DNA of 12,622 bases, taken from positions 1-12,622 of the forward strand of contig VKHC01000140.1 of the NCBI GenBank assembly GCA_015143735.1, in the 5' to 3' direction. Positions 8,516 to 12,622 of the stretch are shown here, piece after piece. Positions within the stretch are counted from its first letter, which is position 1, and each line of letters opens with the position of its first letter. Position numbers and translations under genes: made by a program. A model generated the notes under the pieces. It was not told where the DNA came from and did not search any database. It saw only the letters and a program-made list of their open reading frames with translations. The DNA is from Synura sp. LO234KE (taxonomy: Eukaryota; Sar; Synurophyceae; Synurales; Mallomonadaceae).

Positions 8516-8528
8516 GCCTGCCCACTTT
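8516..8528. repeat. right copy of 13-bp direct repeat, putative target-site duplication
   Basis: This is the exact partner of 6439-6451. Its last three bases (TTT) also form the start of the first 40-bp tandem unit. Confidence 0.55.
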
Positions 8529-8618
8529 GGATCCTCGTTTTAGTAAAATTCTGATTAACTTAGTGTTTGGATCCTCGTTTTATTAAAATTCCTATTAACT
8601 TAGTGTTTGGATCCTCGT
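8526..8618. repeat. 40-bp tandem repeat, about 2.3 units
   Basis: Units lie at 8526-8565 and 8566-8605, differing at three positions, with a partial third unit at 8606-8618. Each begins TTTGGATCCTCG. The array abuts the 5' side of the - strand element. It may be target DNA, the tail of the + strand copy, or an upstream promoter repeat of the - strand element. Confidence 0.85.
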
Positions 8619-10371
8619 CAACCATCACGATGGCAAGCTTTTGTCCTTAAGCTTGCGCGTCGATTACGCCCTGCATATGTGTCCTCTATACCTGATGTGT
8701 TACCGTTGCGGTGTGGGGATATGACAGGCGGTGATTGAGATACATTCACTCGGAGTCCTTAACTTGGTCGCGGGATTGGCCACTAGCTCTATAGTGGGTG
8801 GGCACTGACTAGTTGTTAGTTTCGCTTTCTCCGATGATTTCTGCTGTCGACTCTTCGGTTCACATATAGTAATTATTAACTATTTGATTTTCGGGGTTGA
8901 ATCGCATTAGGAATTCCAACCGATGCGTAATTTAAGTAAAAAAGGAGGAAAGAAATTTTCTCTTAACGAACACTTGAAAAATTTTAGTTTTCTTTAATTC
9001 ACACTGTAGTGAATGGTCCAAATCAATATCTATTGTATTCTCGAGGTAATAAGCCAGTCCAATAATAGTGGAGCTTTGACCAACACCATGGTTATCGCTA
9101 ATGCTGAATTGCACAAGACGGACCACTTCCGGCTATCGTGCAAATTTCACGAATAGCAATCCATTGCTATCGGATCCATAACACTTTCCATCCATTTCAA
9201 ATATCGACGGACGTTACAAGTCAGTTGAGAATTCAACTTGAAGAAACCACCACCACTAGAGCTCTAACGGCGTCGTTGCATCAGCACGAGGACACAATGG
9301 ACTATAGTGAGTTCAGGGTAAGCTTCCCATCCTAGTGACTAGACGGAACACAAAGGTAAACGCAATATCTTTCGCTCATGACTTTGAGCAGCGGTCTTAG
9401 AATTCGTGGGGGAAGCTGTAATCGATCTATTTACCTTATTATGAATTATTACGGCTGTGAACAGATTATTCGTAAACTTACATTTCTTGTCATCAAGAAG
9501 TTGGGGGAGGTCAGCGTCACTTATAGTAATGGACTCCGGATGAGGGTAATGAAGAGCGACGACGATTGACGGTATGCACTGTAGCTGATTCTTTGCTCTT
9601 ATGGCATAGCAGGAGTAACAGGGACGCCAGATAAATCCAAAAATTCCCTTACTCGCAGTGAATCCGTAACCGAATTCTCAGAGAAAAAATAACTCAAAGA
9701 TTTTTTCATTTTTTGAGCTGAAGCAAATCAGAGAATATATCGTTACGTTACCACATATTTTACGAGAAAATTTGGGCGTGATAATCTGTTGATAGTTTAT
9801 ATGAGCAAATGAGTTTCTTGTGTCCTTCCCACTATATTGCCGACTAATATGCAGTTCTGCTAAAGAAAATATGTAGCTCCTCTCCGTCACGCAATTCCGT
9901 TGTACCCAGAAAATTGTCAGCGCGAGCTAATTTTGCCTATACGTCCCTATTATTCCCGAATTTTCAGGGCAGAATCATTGGAGGCATATATTAGGCTTGA
10001 AAGAGCCTTAGCTAAATAGAAGGCTTTGTCGATCTGCGCCATTTTAAAGTAGAAAATGCTGTTTGAGACCCTAATATGGCTGATTCTAACTTAATAATCA
10101 ATAAATGCGAGGGTAACCAAGTAGACCATACCCATGAATATTATCCCTTGGACTTATCTACATTATAATGCATAAGAAATACTAAAATTATTTATGCTAC
10201 GCAAACTCGTAACTGTAACAGGAGTTGCAGCTCCGTGACGAATTACGAATGGATCGAGCATTTTTTAATGTAAAGAAATTGAAATTTCCCGTAATATAGT
10301 CACTGTAGGGTGACTGGAAGATTCAATAGAAGTTAAGATTTATATGATTATTAATATTGATTGCCACCGAG
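8619..10371. other. non-coding stretch between the element and the Mei2-like gene
   Basis: The stretch is AT-rich without a convincing gene. Open frames of 60-70 codons (9138-9335, 9378-9569 on +; 8932-9126 and 9678-9890 on -) resemble nothing known. One detail: an ATG at 9298 in context ACAATGG gives MDYSEFR and is followed at once by GTAAGC, a good splice donor. It could be a first exon of the downstream gene, but no matching acceptor is clear. A small inverted repeat (AGTCAC...GTGACT) lies near 10298-10315. Confidence 0.4.
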
Positions 10372-10398
10372 ATGAGCGAATCATTTAAAGAATCACAG
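10372..10398 (+). other. possible alternative first exon of the Mei2-like gene
   Basis: An ATG at 10372 opens MSESFKESQ and is followed directly by GTAATT at 10399, a plausible splice donor. Removing 10399-10473 (75 nt, ending AAG) would join it in frame to GQSVWDS of the main ORF. The acceptor is weak, since AAG is less usual than CAG or TAG, so this is only a candidate. Confidence 0.2.
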
Positions 10399-10455
10399 GT
10401 AATTGCCACCTTGATTTCTTCATTTGATTTTTGATTTGACTACGGTTCTACAATT

Positions 10456-11703
10456 ATGACTTTGCATGCAAAGGGACAAAGTGTCTGGGATTCCGTGCAG
10501 GGCGAAACGGGGATGATCGACTTCGAAAATTGCGTTGGTAGAAACAGTTATGAGGATATTCAAAACAGAGGGATAGGAAATCAAATATTCGCGACAGCTG
10601 AAGCCAATTTGTCGCGGAACTTCCAAGGCAGTCATCTGCCGAGTACGCAACTACAACTCCACCAAATACAATATTCACTACAACACCACCATATTGGAGA
10701 TGGAGTGAAGAATAATCCCTCTACGGACTATTTTGAGCAGAATAATGATCATTTAATCTATAAATCCCAATTAACTGGAGTTATCACCGAGGCGGATTCT
10801 AGGGCTTTAATTTTATTCCATCATCCGTCTCTTAGCCCCTCTCTTATTCGGACTATGTTCCAAAGCTATGGATTGCTTTACTATCTACGGTCTGAATTCC
10901 ATAATCGAGGCACAACTTTTATTGGTTACTTCGACTTGAGGAATGCCTTGCATGCGAAGACTTTGCTCTCCAAAGACTTCCTCCAACTGGATCCATATAG
11001 TGAAATACATTTCTCGTATTTACTACCATTTAATATGAATTCATGTGACTGCACATATTATGACGAATCTCGATTAATAGTTCGGAAAGTAAGCGCCGGT
11101 GTCACAGAGGATCAGATCCATAAAACGTTTTCGCGTTACGGAGGTATTCACTCCATACAACGTCTTTTTGTATCAAGTAAACTAGAAGACGATGACGTCG
11201 ATACTAAAGGTTCAATATTCATACCTGTCGATTATGCAGATGTCAGAGCGTGTGATCTTATGTCGACACCTACGGTGTTCGTGGTCTCCTACCACAACAT
11301 CTTGGATGCCCGCCAGGCTTTTAAACAATTACGTTCCAGTTCAGGACCCATCATCTCAGTCGCACCCGTTGAGGATTACAAATCAGGATTCTGTAAACAA
11401 TTATTGGCTACTTTGTTGCAATGGCGGTCAGATATCGCCCAATCCAATAACTCGTTCGGGAACTTACTTAAGCGACATCAAGTCGCGCTGACACAAGAAC
11501 AAGAAAATCTGCAAAATGAAAGATATGTGGAATTATCGTCTTCTGGAAGTTTCGACCGTTCGATTCTTGCGGTTGGTGGCCTCACATTTGCTCCTAGCTC
11601 TACTGTCCACATAGTTGGAAGATCACTACCATCGTCTCCAACAATGCAAATAACAAATTTCAATTCTATTCATACGAGAATACTCCCAAGCAGCAACGAC
11701 TGA
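10456..11703 (+). CDS. Mei2-like RNA-binding protein with tandem RRM1-RRM2
   Basis: The ORF of 415 residues starts at an ATG preceded by an in-frame TGA at 10432. Residues 1-110 are polar (Asn, Gln, His) and look disordered. RRM1 spans about 115-191: SRALILF, a helix ending MFQSYG, FHNRGTTFIGYFDLRNALHA, and IHFSYLLP. The YFDLRNA stretch after the Arg-Gly is characteristic of Mei2-like proteins (YYDIRAA). RRM2 spans about 205-306: RLIVRKV, helix to FSRYGGI, then an acidic insert (EDDDVD, 244-249) and VVSYHNILDARQAF (276-289), ending ISVAPVE. In the family these RRMs bind RNA; S. pombe Mei2 promotes meiosis, and plant relatives act in development. The C-terminal RRM typical of Mei2 is absent here, where only a Ser-rich tail of about 105 residues follows. 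It may be a short family member, a diverged copy, or a gene with unseen introns. The family is likely; its exact role is unknown. Confidence 0.75.
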   Translation: MTLHAKGQSVWDSVQGETGMIDFENCVGRNSYEDIQNRGIGNQIFATAEANLSRNFQGSHLPSTQLQLHQIQYSLQHHHIGDGVKNNPSTDYFEQNNDHLIYKSQLTGVITEADSRALILFHHPSLSPSLIRTMFQSYGLLYYLRSEFHNRGTTFIGYFDLRNALHAKTLLSKDFLQLDPYSEIHFSYLLPFNMNSCDCTYYDESRLIVRKVSAGVTEDQIHKTFSRYGGIHSIQRLFVSSKLEDDDVDTKGSIFIPVDYADVRACDLMSTPTVFVVSYHNILDARQAFKQLRSSSGPIISVAPVEDYKSGFCKQLLATLLQWRSDIAQSNNSFGNLLKRHQVALTQEQENLQNERYVELSSSGSFDRSILAVGGLTFAPSSTVHIVGRSLPSSPTMQITNFNSIHTRILPSSND

Positions 11704-11744
11704 ATCCGGCGCCGAGATCTTCTCCTAACTCCCTACTGTTGAGT

Positions 11745-11750
11745 AATAAA
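11745..11750 (+). terminator. AATAAA polyadenylation signal of the Mei2-like gene
   Basis: The canonical hexamer lies 42 nt after the stop codon, and a GT-rich stretch (about 11768-11780) follows. This is the expected layout for cleavage and polyadenylation. Confidence 0.5.
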
Positions 11751-11809
11751 AATAATCTTCCCAAGAAGTGTTGTACATGTAACGCGTACGGAGGTTATTT
11801 CATTCTTGT

Positions 11810-11842
11810 ATTAAAAATTATATTTTTAATGCTAGATGCTAG
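11810..11842. repeat. AT-rich perfect palindrome followed by a 7-bp tandem duplication
   Basis: Arms ATTAAAAAT (11810-11818) and ATTTTTAAT (11822-11830) flank a 3-nt loop. The heptamer ATGCTAG then occurs twice (11829-11835 and 11836-11842). The palindrome lies about 60 bp past the AATAAA and could mark transcript end formation, or be simple AT-rich drift. Confidence 0.6.
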
Positions 11843-11893
11843 ACTTGAATTCGACGGAAAAACGCTTGTTAACAATGTTAAGAATTAAAGTTA

Positions 11894-12190
11894 TTGGCCA
11901 TATCACGCAAGAAATTCCTCAGCGAGATAGATCTTCTTGTGTCACCCCTTGATAGTAGCAGATTTCACGATCAACCACAGTTGCATCGATGCTTCTCGTG
12001 CTACCATTGTCGAGATAAGTTAGCGGCTAGTGGCTGGGAGTCCTGTGAGAACCAGCGAAAAGTTAACTTAGTGAATTCGTCGACACGAGAAAGCAATTCT
12101 ATTATTTTTACCACCACAGCCAACTACTATTACACGCACCAGCCACGGTGGCCAGAAAATGGCAACGACGAACGTCAATTAGAAGCATGA
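11894..12190 (+). other. open frame of 98 codons without ATG, possible exon
   Basis: The frame opens after a TAA at 11885, has no ATG, and ends at a TGA at 12188-12190. Possible splice acceptors (CGCAAG, CCTCAG) lie at its start. The product has a Cys-rich stretch (RCFSCYHCRDKL) and a polar Ser/Asn/Thr-rich part, a composition similar to the Mei2-like ORF upstream. It shows no RRM, so it is not the missing third RRM. It could be a terminal exon of an unseen gene, or chance. Confidence 0.2.
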
Positions 12191-12622
12191 TTGCTACATA
12201 GTCCTGCTTTTATACTAGCCATCTTGATGTACCAAGGGTCAAGTCCTGCCCCCGGTACCGATTAGAGCTTTGTTAGCTAGTAGTAACCATTGAGTGCAGG
12301 CGTCCTTGAATCGTCGCGTCGAGGAGGAGAATGACGAGAATCATCACAAGTCACCAGCAGGAGCACCATGGTAGATACAGCAGGAGATGCCGAGAACGGC
12401 CGATCAACTCTAAATAAAAACCTCCAACGAAGAACAGCCTGCAAGGAGAGAGGTGTGTGTAAAGTACTTGCCGAAAATCCAGTTGTTGTTTATTAGAGAA
12501 ATGTAAGGAGTATAAGTCAGACGGGGAGTCTAGACAGCACCATTACACCACTACGTCAATAACTATCCCCAATGTACCTAAATGGCAGGGGGAGAGAGCA
12601 GCATACCCGAGGGCAGGGGAAA
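12191..12622. other. 3' end of the window, one short ORF in good start context
   Basis: An ATG at 12368 within CACCATGG opens a 42-residue frame to a TAG at 12494-12496. The product (MVDTAGDAENGRSTLNK...) is polar and unrecognised. An AATAAA lies inside it at 12413-12418, which argues against a longer transcript. The rest shows nothing recognisable, and a gene could continue beyond the window. Confidence 0.3.

Noticed and set aside
3081-9024. 13-mer ATGGTCCAAATCA shared by 3081-3093 and 9012-9024
   Set aside because: About one exact 13-mer match is expected by chance in a window of this length, and neither copy sits at a feature boundary.
9298-9327. MDYSEFR followed by GTAAGC as a first exon
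   Set aside because: The start context and donor are good, but no acceptor with a clear branch site joins it to a coding frame. An intron of more than 1 kb would be needed to reach the Mei2-like ORF.

Overview
This window looks like a gene-sparse eukaryotic nuclear region, most likely fungal. The one clear host gene encodes a Mei2-like protein with two RRMs. The genes stand alone with no operon layout, and long AT-rich stretches lie between them. The other recognisable coding matter is retroelement-like or multicopy. The fungal assignment is an inference; a protist cannot be excluded.

Region by region: 1-5170 holds no gene I can defend. It contains two adjacent perfect palindromes (383-437), a TATA-like box with a short GC-rich open frame (2809-3075), another palindrome (3845-3859) and a few short unrecognised ORFs. 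From about 5170 to 6451, on the + strand, is a badly decayed gene copy. From 8353 down to 6578, on the - strand, is a better preserved copy of the same family. The two face each other and were matched by protein comparison by eye: 18 of 36 residues are identical without gaps in the best block.

The family has three parts: an N-terminal region of about 270 residues that I cannot assign, a hybrid-binding domain like that of eukaryotic RNase H1 (the caulimovirus VI/viroplasmin fold), and an RNase H domain. The - strand copy needs two changes of frame, and its second catalytic position (normally Glu) is Lys. A 13-bp direct repeat brackets it exactly (6439-6451 and 8516-8528), which suggests a 2064-bp insertion with a target-site duplication. 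A 40-bp tandem repeat (8526-8618) begins at the edge of this duplication.

8619-10371 is non-coding as far as I can see. The Mei2-like gene (10456-11703, +) carries RRM1 and RRM2 but not the C-terminal RRM of classical Mei2. A poly(A) signal follows 42 nt after its stop. Downstream lie a palindrome, an open frame of 98 codons without ATG that could be an exon, and a 42-residue ORF in good start context.

The window is best read as one host gene next to a nested, inverted pair of a little-characterised RNase H-bearing family. No functional link between that pair and the Mei2-like gene is visible.
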